Assembly (NCBI GenBank): GCA_021845805.1
Contig: JAJZVD010000001.1
Coordinates: 62,001-126,000 of the forward strand
DNA: 64,000 nt
DNA from: Pseudomonadota bacterium
Lineage (GTDB): Bacteria; Pseudomonadota; Alphaproteobacteria; Rhodobacterales; Rhodobacteraceae
Direction: 5' to 3'
Position numbers and translations under genes: made by a program. Position 1 is the first letter of the stretch; each line of letters starts with the position of its first letter. The notes below the pieces were generated by a model. That model had not been told where the DNA came from and ran no database searches. It saw only the letters and a program-made list of their open reading frames with translations. Of this stretch, positions 9,819 to 20,339 are shown piece by piece.

Positions 9819-10868
9819 ATGAACCTGTCCGATTTCGATTTTCACCTGCCCGAAACGCTGATCGCCACCCGCCCGGCCCGGCCGCGCAGTTCGGCGCGCC
9901 TGCTGGTGGCGCGCGGCGACGGGATCGAAGACCGCGTGGTCCGCGATCTGGCCGAGATCCTGGGGCCGGGCGACCTGCTGGTCTTGAACAACACCAAGGT
10001 CATCCCCGCCCGCCTGACCGGCACCCGCGCGCGCCAGACCGGGCAGGGCACCGCGCGGGCGAAGATCGAGGTGACGCTGCTGGAACCGCAGGCCGACGGG
10101 TGCTGGACGGCGCTGGCCAAACCGATGAAGAAGCTTGCCGCGGGCGAGGTGGTGGCGTTTTCCGGCAGCCTGTCGGCCACCGTCGCCGGGCGCGACGAGA
10201 CCACGGTGCGGCTGTCCTTCAACCTGACCGGCGCCGATTTCGATGCCGCGCTGGCCGAGGCAGGGGCGATGCCGCTGCCGCCCTACATCGCGGCCAAGCG
10301 CCCGGCCGACGCGCAGGACAAGGACGACTACCAGACCGTCTTCGCCCGCCACGCGGGCGCCGTGGCCGCCCCCACTGCCAGCCTGCATTTCGATGCCCCC
10401 CTGCTGGAGGCGCTGCGCGCGCGCGGGGTGCAGTTCGTCGAGGTGACGCTGCATGTGGGTGCGGGCACCTTCCTGCCGGTGAAGGTCGATGACGTGACGA
10501 CCCACCGGATGCATGCCGAATGGGGCGAGGTGACCGAGACGGCGGCCGCCCGCATCAACGCCGCCAAGGCGGCCGGGCACCGCATCATCCCGGTCGGCAC
10601 CACGGCGCTGCGGCTGATCGAAAGCGCGGCCGACGCCCAGGGCAGTCTTCAGCCCTGGCGGGGGACGACCGACATCTTCATCTATCCCGGCTACCGCTTC
10701 CGCATCACCGACGCGCTGATGACCAATTTCCACCTGCCGAAATCCACGCTGATGATGCTGATCTCGGCGCTGATGGGGATGGACCGGGTGCGCCGGATCT
10801 ACGCTCATGCCATCGCGAAGGGCTACCGGTTCTTTTCCTATGGCGATGCCTCGCTTCTGATTCCCTGA
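9819..10868 (+). CDS. queA: S-adenosylmethionine:tRNA ribosyltransferase-isomerase (queuosine synthesis)
   Basis: Transfers and isomerises the ribosyl group of SAM onto 7-aminomethyl-7-deazaguanine in tRNA to make epoxyqueuosine. The 349-residue product is full length and contains family landmarks: the N-terminal [12 protein letters not shown] stretch, [20 protein letters not shown], and the C-terminal [28 protein letters not shown] region (residues roughly 280-310). Only three bases separate it from the AsmA-like gene, so it is probably read from the same transcript. No tgt gene is beside it, unlike in some genomes. An MFS gene follows after 90 bases on the same strand. Confidence 0.97.
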   Translation: MNLSDFDFHLPETLIATRPARPRSSARLLVARGDGIEDRVVRDLAEILGPGDLLVLNNTKVIPARLTGTRARQTGQGTARAKIEVTLLEPQADGCWTALAKPMKKLAAGEVVAFSGSLSATVAGRDETTVRLSFNLTGADFDAALAEAGAMPLPPYIAAKRPADAQDKDDYQTVFARHAGAVAAPTASLHFDAPLLEALRARGVQFVEVTLHVGAGTFLPVKVDDVTTHRMHAEWGEVTETAAARINAAKAAGHRIIPVGTTALRLIESAADAQGSLQPWRGTTDIFIYPGYRFRITDALMTNFHLPKSTLMMLISALMGMDRVRRIYAHAIAKGYRFFSYGDASLLIP

Positions 10869-10958
10869 CGGCGGTTTTTGCCGCCAGCCGTCGCCCGCGC
10901 CCAAGCTCTTCGTCCCGCCGTCCGGCACTCTGGCCCGGCACAGCCAAAAGGGGTCGCC

Positions 10959-12194
10959 ATGATCGCCGTTTTCCGCAATTCCTGGGCGCTTCTGCTCGGC
11001 ATCACGCTTCTGATGCTGGGCAACGGCATGCAGGGCACCCTGCTTGGCATCCGCGGCGGGATCGAGGGGATCTCGACGCTGCACATGTCGGTGGTGATGG
11101 CCTCGTACTTCCTGGGCTTCCTGTTCGGCAGCCGGGTCACCCCCACGATGATCCGCCGCGTCGGCCATGTGCGGGTCTTCGCGGCGCTGGGCTCGCTTAT
11201 CTCGGCGGTGCTTCTGATGTATGCGGTGGCGCCGAACTGGATCGCCTGGTCGGCCGAGCGGGTGCTGATCGGCTTCAGCTTCTCGGGGATGTACATCACC
11301 GCGGAAAGCTGGCTGAACAACGCGTCGACCAATGCGACGCGCGGCAAGGCGCTGTCGCTTTACATCATCGTCCAGATGATCGGCATCATCGGCGCGCAGG
11401 TGCTGCTGAACTTCGGCGACCCGGCGGGCTACACGCTGTTCATCATCCCCTCGATCCTCGTCTCGGTGGCCTTCACGCCGATCCTGCTGACCGTCTCGCA
11501 GGCGCCGGCCTTCGCCGAGACCAAGGCGCTCAGCTTCTCGCGGCTCTACCACACCTCGCCGCTGGGCTGCGTGGCGATGTTCCTGCTGGGGGGCGTGTTC
11601 TCGGCCCAGTTCGGGATGGCCTCGGTCTGGGGCACGCAGGCGGGGCTTGGCGTACGCGAAATCTCGATCTTCGTGGCGATGATCTATGTGGGCGGGCTGG
11701 TGTTCCAGTATCCGATCGGCTGGCTGTCGGACCGGATCGACCGGCGCAAGCTGATCCTGGGGCTGTCGGTCGCGGGGGCGCTGGTGATGTCGGTGGGCAT
11801 GCTGCACCCGGGGTTCTATGTGCTGCTGGGGGTCGCGGCGCTGTCGGGCGCGATCACCAATCCGCTCTATTCGCTGCTGGTCGCCTATGTGAACGACTAC
11901 CTCGACGGCCCGGACATGGCCGCCGCCTCGGCCGGGCTGATCTTCATCAACGGGCTTGGGGCCATCGGCGGGCCGATGATCACTGGCTGGATGATGCAGC
12001 GGATCGGGCCGTCGGGGTTCTTCCTTTTCACCGTCATCCTGTTCGTGCTGATGGCATCCTATGCCGGCTGGCGGATGACGCGGCGCAACGCGCCGAAGGC
12101 CGGGCCGTTCACCGCGCTGTCGCCCTCGGCCTCGGCGCTCAGCGTGGGGGCGGCGGTGGAAGCCGCACATGAAGGTGAGGCGGCGCGGTCCTGA
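10959..12194 (+). CDS. MFS transporter, YcaD-like
   Basis: Twelve-helix major facilitator of 411 residues. The segment MYITAESWLNNASTNATRGKAL closely resembles the conserved 'AESWL...RG' loop of the YcaD branch of MFS carriers, and a second-half loop LSDRIDRRKLI is the classic MFS motif. The substrate is unknown. The start at 10959 (ATG, protein beginning MIAVFRNSW) follows AAAAGGGG at 10946-10953; the frame stays open 27 codons further upstream, but that stretch is not hydrophobic and lacks a ribosome binding site. It stands alone between queA and the DUF924 gene. Confidence 0.82.
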   Translation: MIAVFRNSWALLLGITLLMLGNGMQGTLLGIRGGIEGISTLHMSVVMASYFLGFLFGSRVTPTMIRRVGHVRVFAALGSLISAVLLMYAVAPNWIAWSAERVLIGFSFSGMYITAESWLNNASTNATRGKALSLYIIVQMIGIIGAQVLLNFGDPAGYTLFIIPSILVSVAFTPILLTVSQAPAFAETKALSFSRLYHTSPLGCVAMFLLGGVFSAQFGMASVWGTQAGLGVREISIFVAMIYVGGLVFQYPIGWLSDRIDRRKLILGLSVAGALVMSVGMLHPGFYVLLGVAALSGAITNPLYSLLVAYVNDYLDGPDMAAASAGLIFINGLGAIGGPMITGWMMQRIGPSGFFLFTVILFVLMASYAGWRMTRRNAPKAGPFTALSPSASALSVGAAVEAAHEGEAARS

Positions 12195-12256
12195 GCCCGC
12201 GTTGCACCGTCCGCGCAAACCTGTCAGGCTGACCCCGGATTGCAAGGGAGGCCGCG

Positions 12257-12850
12257 ATGTCCGATCCGGAAGAGGTGCTGGACTACTGGCTGGGCGACGT
12301 GGGCCCCGAGGGCTGGTATGCCGGGGGCGTGCTGCTGGACACCGAGATCCGCGACCGGTTTGCCGATCTGTGGTCGGCGGCCACGCGCGGCGGGCTGGAT
12401 CACTGGATCGACGGGGCGGGACCCGCGCTGGCCTACATCGTGCTGACCGACCAGTTCCCGCGCAACATGTGGCGCGGGCAGGCGGCCGCGTTCGAGACCG
12501 ACACGCTGGCACGCGCGGCGGCGGCCCGCGCGATCGAGGCCGGGTGGGATTTGCAGGCCCCCGAGCCTGACCGGCAGTTCTTCTACCTGCCGTTCGAGCA
12601 TTCCGAACACCTTCCCGACCAGGACCGTTCGGTGGCGCTGTTTGCCGAACGGATGCCCGAAACCGGGGCCGAGAACCTGCTGCACGCCCGCGCGCATCGC
12701 GACATCATCGCGCGCTTCGGCCGCTTTCCCTTCCGCAACGCGGCCCTGGGCCGGCCCAGCACACCCGACGAAGAGACGTTTCTGGCCACCGGCGGCTATG
12801 GTGCGGTGGTCGAACGCCTGAAGGGGGCAGGCGGCGATGGAGCGGCATGA
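12257..12850 (+). CDS. DUF924 family protein
   Basis: Product of 197 residues beginning with EEVLDYWLGD, the hallmark start of the DUF924 family, and containing YIVLTDQFPRNMWRG and FYLPFEHSE, both conserved in that family. These proteins are predicted all-alpha (TPR-like) and have no defined biochemical role. GGAGGC lies nine bases before the ATG. The GFA-type gene starts inside its last codons (14-base overlap), so the two are coupled. It is a conserved hypothetical protein. Confidence 0.85.
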   Translation: MSDPEEVLDYWLGDVGPEGWYAGGVLLDTEIRDRFADLWSAATRGGLDHWIDGAGPALAYIVLTDQFPRNMWRGQAAAFETDTLARAAAARAIEAGWDLQAPEPDRQFFYLPFEHSEHLPDQDRSVALFAERMPETGAENLLHARAHRDIIARFGRFPFRNAALGRPSTPDEETFLATGGYGAVVERLKGAGGDGAA

Positions 12851-13349
12851 GGGCGGCTGTCTGTGCGGCGCGATCCGCTACGAGACCGCGGGCGCGCCGA
12901 TCCGGGTCACGATCTGCCATTGCCGGTATTGCCAGCGGGCGACGGGGGCGGGCTTCATGATCAACGCCAATTTCACCCAGGCCGCGCACCGCGTGACGAA
13001 AGGCGCGCCGCGGGTGCATGACCACCGTTCGGAAGGCAGCGGCAAGATCCTGCACGTCCACTTCTGCCCCGACTGCGGCACGAAGCTTCACATGACCTTC
13101 GAGCGCGCGCCGGGCTACGTGGGCATCTACGCGGGCACCTTTGACGCGCCCGGCTGGATCGCGCTCGATCCGGTCACGTCAAAGCAGATCTTTCTCGACT
13201 CGGCGCGGCCGGATGCGGTGATCCTGCCCGCCATCCGGGCCTTTGCCGCGCATGAGATGACGAACGACGGCACGCCCTGCGTGGCGCATGTGTTCGACGC
13301 ACCCGTCACCGTCGCTCAGGGCTGGCCGCCCGAACAAGCCATGCGCTGA
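12837..13349 (+). CDS. GFA (glutathione-dependent formaldehyde-activating enzyme-like) zinc protein
   Basis: Product of 170 residues with the zinc-binding cysteines of the GFA/CENP-V fold in the expected order: CLCG near the N-terminus, CHCRYC, and CPDC. Members bind glutathione or other small thiols; most, including this one, have no proven substrate, and it should not be taken as a true formaldehyde-activating enzyme. It overlaps the end of the DUF924 gene by 14 bases. A small hairpin at 13358-13372 follows its stop. Confidence 0.82.
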   Translation: MERHEGGCLCGAIRYETAGAPIRVTICHCRYCQRATGAGFMINANFTQAAHRVTKGAPRVHDHRSEGSGKILHVHFCPDCGTKLHMTFERAPGYVGIYAGTFDAPGWIALDPVTSKQIFLDSARPDAVILPAIRAFAAHEMTNDGTPCVAHVFDAPVTVAQGWPPEQAMR

Positions 13350-13357
13350 GCGAAGGG

Positions 13358-13380
13358 GCCTGCGGCGCAGGCTTCATTGC
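13358..13380 (+). terminator. Weak hairpin terminator after the GFA-type gene
   Basis: GCCTGC at 13358-13363 pairs with GCAGGC at 13367-13372 around a 3-base loop, followed by TTCATTGC. The stem is short and the T-tract interrupted. The rest of the gap to lpd (13381-13434) holds an AT-rich patch with GTTTA-AGGC-TAAAC at 13397-13410, probably part of the lpd promoter. Confidence 0.35.
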
Positions 13381-13434
13381 TTGGCTGGAAGAAATAGTTT
13401 AAGGCTAAACCAGTTTTTCTGAGGGGGAGACGCG

Positions 13435-14829
13435 ATGGCTGCCAAGGCCTTTGACATGATCGTGATCGGGGCGGGCCCCGGCGGCTACGTCTGCGCCATT
13501 CGCGGCGCGCAACTGGGCCTGAACGTGGCCGTTGTCGAACGCGAGCATCTGGGCGGCATCTGCCTGAACTGGGGCTGCATCCCGACCAAGGCGATGCTGC
13601 GCTCGGCCGAAGTGTTCCACCTGATGCACCGCGCCAAGGATTTTGGGCTGACTGCCACGGGCATCGGCTATGACCTGAACGCGGTCGTCCAGCGGTCGCG
13701 CGGGGTGGCCAAGCAGCTGTCGGGCGGCGTGGGCCATCTGCTGAAGAAGAACAAGGTCACCGTCATCATGGGCACCGCCAGCCTGACCGGCGCCAATGCG
13801 GTGACGGTCAAGACCGACAAGGGCAGCGAAGAGCTGACCGCCAGGGCCGTGGTGCTGGCCACCGGCGCGCGGGCGCGCGAATTGCCGGGGCTCGAGGCCG
13901 ACGGCAAGCGGGTCTGGGCCTACAAGCACGCGCTGATGCCGCCGCACATGCCCAGGAAGCTGCTGGTCATCGGCTCGGGCGCGATCGGGATCGAGTTCGC
14001 GAGCTTCTACAATACCCTTGGCGCCGACACGACGGTGGTCGAGGTGATGGACCGCGTGCTGCCGGTGGAAGATGCCGAGATCAGCGCCTTTGCCAGGAAG
14101 CAGTTCGTGAAGCAGGGGATGAAGATCCTCGAGAAGGCCACGGTGAAGAAGCTGGACCGCGCCGAAGGCAGCGTGACCGCGCATATCGAGGTGGGCGGCA
14201 AGGTGGAAACGCAGGCGTTCGACACCGTGATTTCCGCTGTGGGCATCGTCGGAAATGTCGAGAACCTGGGGCTTGAATCGCTGGGCGTGAAGATCGACCG
14301 CACCCATGTGGTGACGGACGAATTCTGCCGCACCGGCCTGCCGGGGCTTTACGCCATCGGCGACATCGCGGGCGCCCCGTGGCTGGCGCACAAGGCCAGC
14401 CATGAAGGCGTGATGGTGGCCGAACTGATCGCGGGGGGCCATCCGCATCCGATCAAGCCGGGCAGCATCGCGGGCTGCACCTACTGCCACCCGCAGGTGG
14501 CCAGCGTGGGCCTGACCGAGGAAAAGGCCAGGGCTGCGGGCCATGACGTGAAGGTCGGCCGCTTCCCCTTCATCGGGAACGGCAAGGCCATCGCGCTGGG
14601 CGAACCCGAGGGGCTGGTGAAGACCGTGTTCGATGCCAAGACCGGCGAGCTGCTGGGCGCCCACATGGTCGGCGCCGAGGTGACCGAGCTGATCCAGGGC
14701 TATGTCATCGGCCGCCAGCTCGAGACGACCGAGGCCGACCTGATGGAAACCGTGTTCCCGCATCCCACGCTCAGCGAGATGATGCACGAGGCGGTGCTGG
14801 ATGCCTGGGGGCGCGCAATCCATTTCTGA
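13435..14829 (+). CDS. lpdA: Dihydrolipoyl dehydrogenase (E3)
   Basis: FAD- and NAD-dependent enzyme that reoxidises the dihydrolipoyl arms of 2-oxo acid dehydrogenase complexes or the glycine cleavage system. The 464-residue product has the N-terminal FAD motif GAGPGGY, the redox-active disulfide in GGICLNWGCIP (Cys43 and Cys48), the NAD-binding GSGAIGIE, and the C-terminal HPTLSE with the catalytic His-Glu pair of the partner subunit. The start is preceded by GAGGGGGAGA. It is a stand-alone gene: no E1 or E2 component is adjacent, so this may be a general or second E3 copy rather than one dedicated to a complex. Confidence 0.96.
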   Translation: MAAKAFDMIVIGAGPGGYVCAIRGAQLGLNVAVVEREHLGGICLNWGCIPTKAMLRSAEVFHLMHRAKDFGLTATGIGYDLNAVVQRSRGVAKQLSGGVGHLLKKNKVTVIMGTASLTGANAVTVKTDKGSEELTARAVVLATGARARELPGLEADGKRVWAYKHALMPPHMPRKLLVIGSGAIGIEFASFYNTLGADTTVVEVMDRVLPVEDAEISAFARKQFVKQGMKILEKATVKKLDRAEGSVTAHIEVGGKVETQAFDTVISAVGIVGNVENLGLESLGVKIDRTHVVTDEFCRTGLPGLYAIGDIAGAPWLAHKASHEGVMVAELIAGGHPHPIKPGSIAGCTYCHPQVASVGLTEEKARAAGHDVKVGRFPFIGNGKAIALGEPEGLVKTVFDAKTGELLGAHMVGAEVTELIQGYVIGRQLETTEADLMETVFPHPTLSEMMHEAVLDAWGRAIHF

Positions 14830-14853
14830 TGCGCGGCCGCCTTGAAAATGCCT

Positions 14854-14869
14854 CAATGCGCGCGCATTG
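14854..14869. promoter_or_regulatory. Perfect 16-bp palindrome upstream of the VPLPA-CTERM gene
   Basis: CAATGCGCGCGCATTG reads the same on both strands. It lies 45 bases before the start of the VPLPA-CTERM protein and 25 bases after the lpd stop. A fully symmetric 16-mer in a short intergenic gap suggests a dimeric regulator site; no family could be named. Confidence 0.45.
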
Positions 14870-14913
14870 TGGCGCAATTCGGTGGTGGGCAGGTTTGACG
14901 GAGACATGCAGAA

Positions 14914-15537
14914 ATGATGTTCGGCAAGGCGATTGCGGTCGCGGCAATTCTTCTGGCGGGTGCGGCCCACGCATCGATCGTGACCAATGGCAGTTTCGAA
15001 TCGCCCGGTAGCTTCGCCGGCTCGTTCAAGACCTACAACGCGGGCAGCACGGCGATCACCGGCTGGACCGTGGGATCGGGCAGCGTTGACCTGATCAACA
15101 GCTACTGGCAGGCCGCCGATGGCAGCTACAGCCTTGACATGTCGGGCGGCAGCGCTGGCAGCATCTGGCAGACGATCAGCGGCCTGCTGACCGGCAAGAG
15201 CTACATCCTGTCCTTCGCGCTGGCGGGCAACCCCGACCGGGCGGGCGTGAAGTCGTTGACCGCCGAAGTGGGCGGGACCTCGGGCACCTATACCTTCGAT
15301 TCGACCGGCAAGAGCCGCAGCGCGATGGGATGGACGACCGAGACGCTGGGGTTCACCGCCTCTGGCAATTCGGCGACGCTGCGCTTCACCAGCAACACCA
15401 ACAACGCCTACGGCCCCGCGCTGGATAACGTCAGCGTGGCGCTGGCGCCCGTGCCGCTGCCGGCGGGGGCGGCCACGATGGGCGGTGCCTTCGGCCTGCT
15501 CGCGCTGCTGCGCCGCCGTCGCCGCGCCCGCGCCTGA
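14914..15537 (+). CDS. Exported choice-of-anchor protein with VPLPA-CTERM sorting signal
   Basis: Secreted surface protein of 207 residues. An N-terminal Sec signal (about residues 1-21, MFGKAIAVAAILLAGAAHA) is followed by a beta-sandwich region starting with IVTNGSFESPG and containing GWTVGSGSVDLIN and LDNVSVA, as in 'choice-of-anchor C' proteins. The C-terminus is a tripartite sorting signal: the motif VPLPAGA, a short hydrophobic helix, and an Arg-rich tail. Such tails are recognised by an exosortase-type transpeptidase, which is not in this window. The composition (Gly, Ser, Thr, Asn) differs from its neighbours and fits an extracellular role. The ATG at 14914 follows GGAG at 14900-14903; a second ATG is the next codon. 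Confidence 0.82.
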   Translation: MMFGKAIAVAAILLAGAAHASIVTNGSFESPGSFAGSFKTYNAGSTAITGWTVGSGSVDLINSYWQAADGSYSLDMSGGSAGSIWQTISGLLTGKSYILSFALAGNPDRAGVKSLTAEVGGTSGTYTFDSTGKSRSAMGWTTETLGFTASGNSATLRFTSNTNNAYGPALDNVSVALAPVPLPAGAATMGGAFGLLALLRRRRRARA

Positions 15538-15577
15538 CAGGCTGGCGCCGCCGCGCAGGATCGGCTAGGCCGGGCGC

Positions 15578-16768
15578 ATGACGACGCGCGCCCGGCATCC
15601 TGCCCTGATCGTTCTGGCCATCTGGGGCGCGGGCCTTGGCGCCGCGGCCCAGTTCGGCAAGGTCGGTGTCATCTTCCAGACCATCCGTGCCCTTTACGGC
15701 GGGCAGGCGGGGCCCGCGGGCCTTGGCCTGCTTGTCTCTGTCGTGGGGGTGGTAGGGCTGATCTTCGGCACCACGGCCGGGCTCGTGGTCGAACGCGTCG
15801 GGCTCCGCCGGATGCTGGTGGCCGGGCTGGTGCTGGGTGCCGCGCTTTCGGCGTTGCAGGCCACGCTGCCCGCCTATCCGCTGCTGCTGGCGCTGCGCGC
15901 GCTGGAGGGGCTGTCGCAACTGGCCATCGTGGTGGCGGGGCCGGTGCTGATCGCCCAGGCCGCGACACCGCGCTGGCAGGGGCTGTCGATGTCGCTCTGG
16001 GCCAGCTTCTTCGGCGTCTCGCTGACCGCAACCGCGCTGATCGCGCCGCCGTTGGTGGCGCGTTTCGGGGTGCCGGGGCTGTTCCTGGCCCATGCCGACT
16101 GGCTGGCGGCCTTCGCGCTGCTGCTCTGGTGGCTTTTGCCCGCCGATCCGCCTGGGCAGGCGCAGCCCCTGCGGCTGGCCGATCTGGCCGCGCAGCATCT
16201 GGCCATCTATGCCTCGCCCCGCGTCGCGGCCCCGGCGGCGGGCTTTCTGTTCTACACGCTCAGCTATGTCGCGGTCATCACGCTTCTGCCGCCGCTGGCC
16301 GGCGCGCAGACCGAGGCCATCGCCATCCTGATGCCCCTGGCCAGCATTGCCGCCTCGCTGACGCTGGGGGTCTGGCTGCTGCGGGTGGTGCCCGCCGTGC
16401 GGCTGGTGCAGGCCGGGTTCGCGCTGGGGCTGGTCGCCGTGCTGGCGATGGTCGCGCTTTGGGGCAGCGCGGCGGGCCTTGGCGCGGCGCTGGTGCTGGG
16501 CGCCGCGCTGGGGCTGGTGCAGGGCGGCAGCTTTGCCGCCATCCCGCAGTTGAACGCCACGGCCGAGGATCGGGCCCGCGCCGCGGGGGCGGTGGCCCAG
16601 CTTGGCAACCTTGGCACCGCCAGCGGCACGCCGATCCTGGCGCTGCTGATCGCAGGGCAGGGGCTGGCGGGCGTTCCGGCCTTCGTCGCGCCGCTCTGCG
16701 CGGGCGGGATCGCGATGCACGTCTGGATGGCGGCGCGCCGACGCCGGGCGACGGTCAGGCCGGGTTGA
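15578..16768 (+). CDS. MFS transporter
   Basis: Major facilitator superfamily carrier of 396 residues, almost entirely hydrophobic, with twelve predicted helices and the short cytosolic loop VERVGLRRML after helix 2. A soluble loop rich in Pro/Gln lies between the two halves. The substrate is not recognisable. No strong ribosome binding site precedes the ATG at 15578, so the start is moderately sure. It converges with the rhodanese gene; the two coding regions overlap by 14 bases at their 3' ends. Confidence 0.75.
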   Translation: MTTRARHPALIVLAIWGAGLGAAAQFGKVGVIFQTIRALYGGQAGPAGLGLLVSVVGVVGLIFGTTAGLVVERVGLRRMLVAGLVLGAALSALQATLPAYPLLLALRALEGLSQLAIVVAGPVLIAQAATPRWQGLSMSLWASFFGVSLTATALIAPPLVARFGVPGLFLAHADWLAAFALLLWWLLPADPPGQAQPLRLADLAAQHLAIYASPRVAAPAAGFLFYTLSYVAVITLLPPLAGAQTEAIAILMPLASIAASLTLGVWLLRVVPAVRLVQAGFALGLVAVLAMVALWGSAAGLGAALVLGAALGLVQGGSFAAIPQLNATAEDRARAAGAVAQLGNLGTASGTPILALLIAGQGLAGVPAFVAPLCAGGIAMHVWMAARRRRATVRPG

Positions 16769-17126
16769 CGAGGCCGCCGCCGGCCTTCCAGTCGGAAAGG
16801 CCGCCGATGTTGTAGACCTGCGTGTAGCCCATCTGCAGCATCATGGTGGCCGCCGCCTGGCTGCGCGCGCCCGAGGCACAGTAAAGCGCCACCGGCTTGT
16901 CTACCGAAAGGCCCGCCATCCGTTCGTCGCTGGCCGGATCGGCCTTGGTCTTCAGCAGCATCAGCGGGATGTGCAGCGCACCCCTGGCCTTGCCCGTGGC
17001 GCGCAGTTCGTTGATGTCGCGCACGTCGATCACGACCAGGTCGCCCTTCTGGGCACGGGCGACGGCGTCGGCGCCGGCGATCCGTTCCACGCGGGGGCCC
17101 GGGGAAGCTTTCAGGAAGGAGAACAT
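16755..17126 (-). CDS. Single-domain rhodanese-like sulfurtransferase
   Basis: Cytoplasmic rhodanese-fold protein of 123 residues with DVRD near the N-terminus and the active-site loop CASGARS carrying the persulfide-forming cysteine. Family members transfer sulfane sulfur to thiols and act in sulfide or persulfide detoxification. The ATG at 17126 is preceded by AAAGG at a normal distance; the open frame further upstream runs through the regulatory region and is not coding. About 95 bases upstream lies an inverted repeat, ATATTC-N8-GAATAT, matching the SqrR/BigR operator pattern, so sulfide or persulfide induction is likely. It diverges from uvrA. Confidence 0.88.
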   Translation of the reverse strand: MFSFLKASPGPRVERIAGADAVARAQKGDLVVIDVRDINELRATGKARGALHIPLMLLKTKADPASDERMAGLSVDKPVALYCASGARSQAAATMMLQMGYTQVYNIGGLSDWKAGGGLVNPA

Positions 17127-17220
17127 GCAGGAACCTTTCATGCGGGTCGGGGAAGCGATGGCCGAGATTTGGACAGAGTTGCCGTGCCCGCAAGATGCCC
17201 GGTGCGGTTTTGGCGGAAAA

Positions 17221-17240
17221 ATATTCAAAATATCGAATAT
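17221..17240 (-). promoter_or_regulatory. Putative SqrR/BigR-type operator upstream of the rhodanese gene
   Basis: ATATTC at 17221-17226 and GAATAT at 17235-17240 form a perfect inverted repeat with an 8-base AT-rich spacer in an otherwise GC-rich gap. The ATTC-N8-GAAT pattern is the one I recall for the ArsR-family persulfide sensors SqrR and BigR. The position and the downstream rhodanese gene fit that regulon. No ArsR gene lies in the window. Confidence 0.6.
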
Positions 17241-17292
17241 GTGATCGCCGGGCCACGACCCGCACCCGGTAATTTTCGGCATTCCTGCCCGT

Positions 17293-17307
17293 GTTCACCT
17301 ATCGTTC
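17293..17307 (+). promoter_or_regulatory. LexA (SOS) box before uvrA
   Basis: GTTC-ACCTATC-GTTC matches exactly the alphaproteobacterial LexA direct repeat GTTC-N7-GTTC. It lies 67 bases before the uvrA start, so uvrA should be induced by DNA damage. Confidence 0.85.
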
Positions 17308-17373
17308 ACGCTTTTCGGTTGGAGACTCGGTCGCCGTGGCCTATGTGTTCGCCAGTCAACCCGGGGGCAGCTG

Positions 17374-20238
<2,865 letters not shown>

Positions 20239-20253
20239 CGGGCGTCGGCGGCG

Positions 20254-20274
20254 TTTCCGCGCTGCGGAAATTTC
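20254..20274 (+). terminator. Hairpin terminator after uvrA
   Basis: TTTCCGC at 20254-20260 and GCGGAAA at 20264-20270 form a perfect 7-bp stem with a 3-base loop, followed by a short TTTC. It starts 15 bases after the uvrA stop. Confidence 0.5.
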
Positions 20275-20311
20275 GGGCAAGGTGATTGCGCGGCGGCGCA
20301 GAATCGGCGAG

Positions 20312-20330
20312 CCTTTCGGCCGCCGAAAGG
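20312..20330 (+). promoter_or_regulatory. Inverted repeat covering the pfkB ribosome binding site
   Basis: CCTTTCGG at 20312-20319 and CCGAAAGG at 20323-20330 form a perfect 8-bp stem with a CCG loop. The right arm contains AAAGG, the Shine-Dalgarno of the pfkB GTG start at 20340. As RNA this would hide the ribosome binding site; as DNA it could be an operator. Confidence 0.5.
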
Positions 20331-20339
20331 AAATTGCCC

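Noticed and set aside
6481-9819. Very long open frame of over 1100 codons on the minus strand opposite the AsmA-like gene
   Set aside because: Composition is Arg/Gln/His/Pro-rich, without domains or a signal; it is an antisense shadow caused by high GC and third-position bias. The plus-strand protein has a proper membrane anchor and AsmA features.
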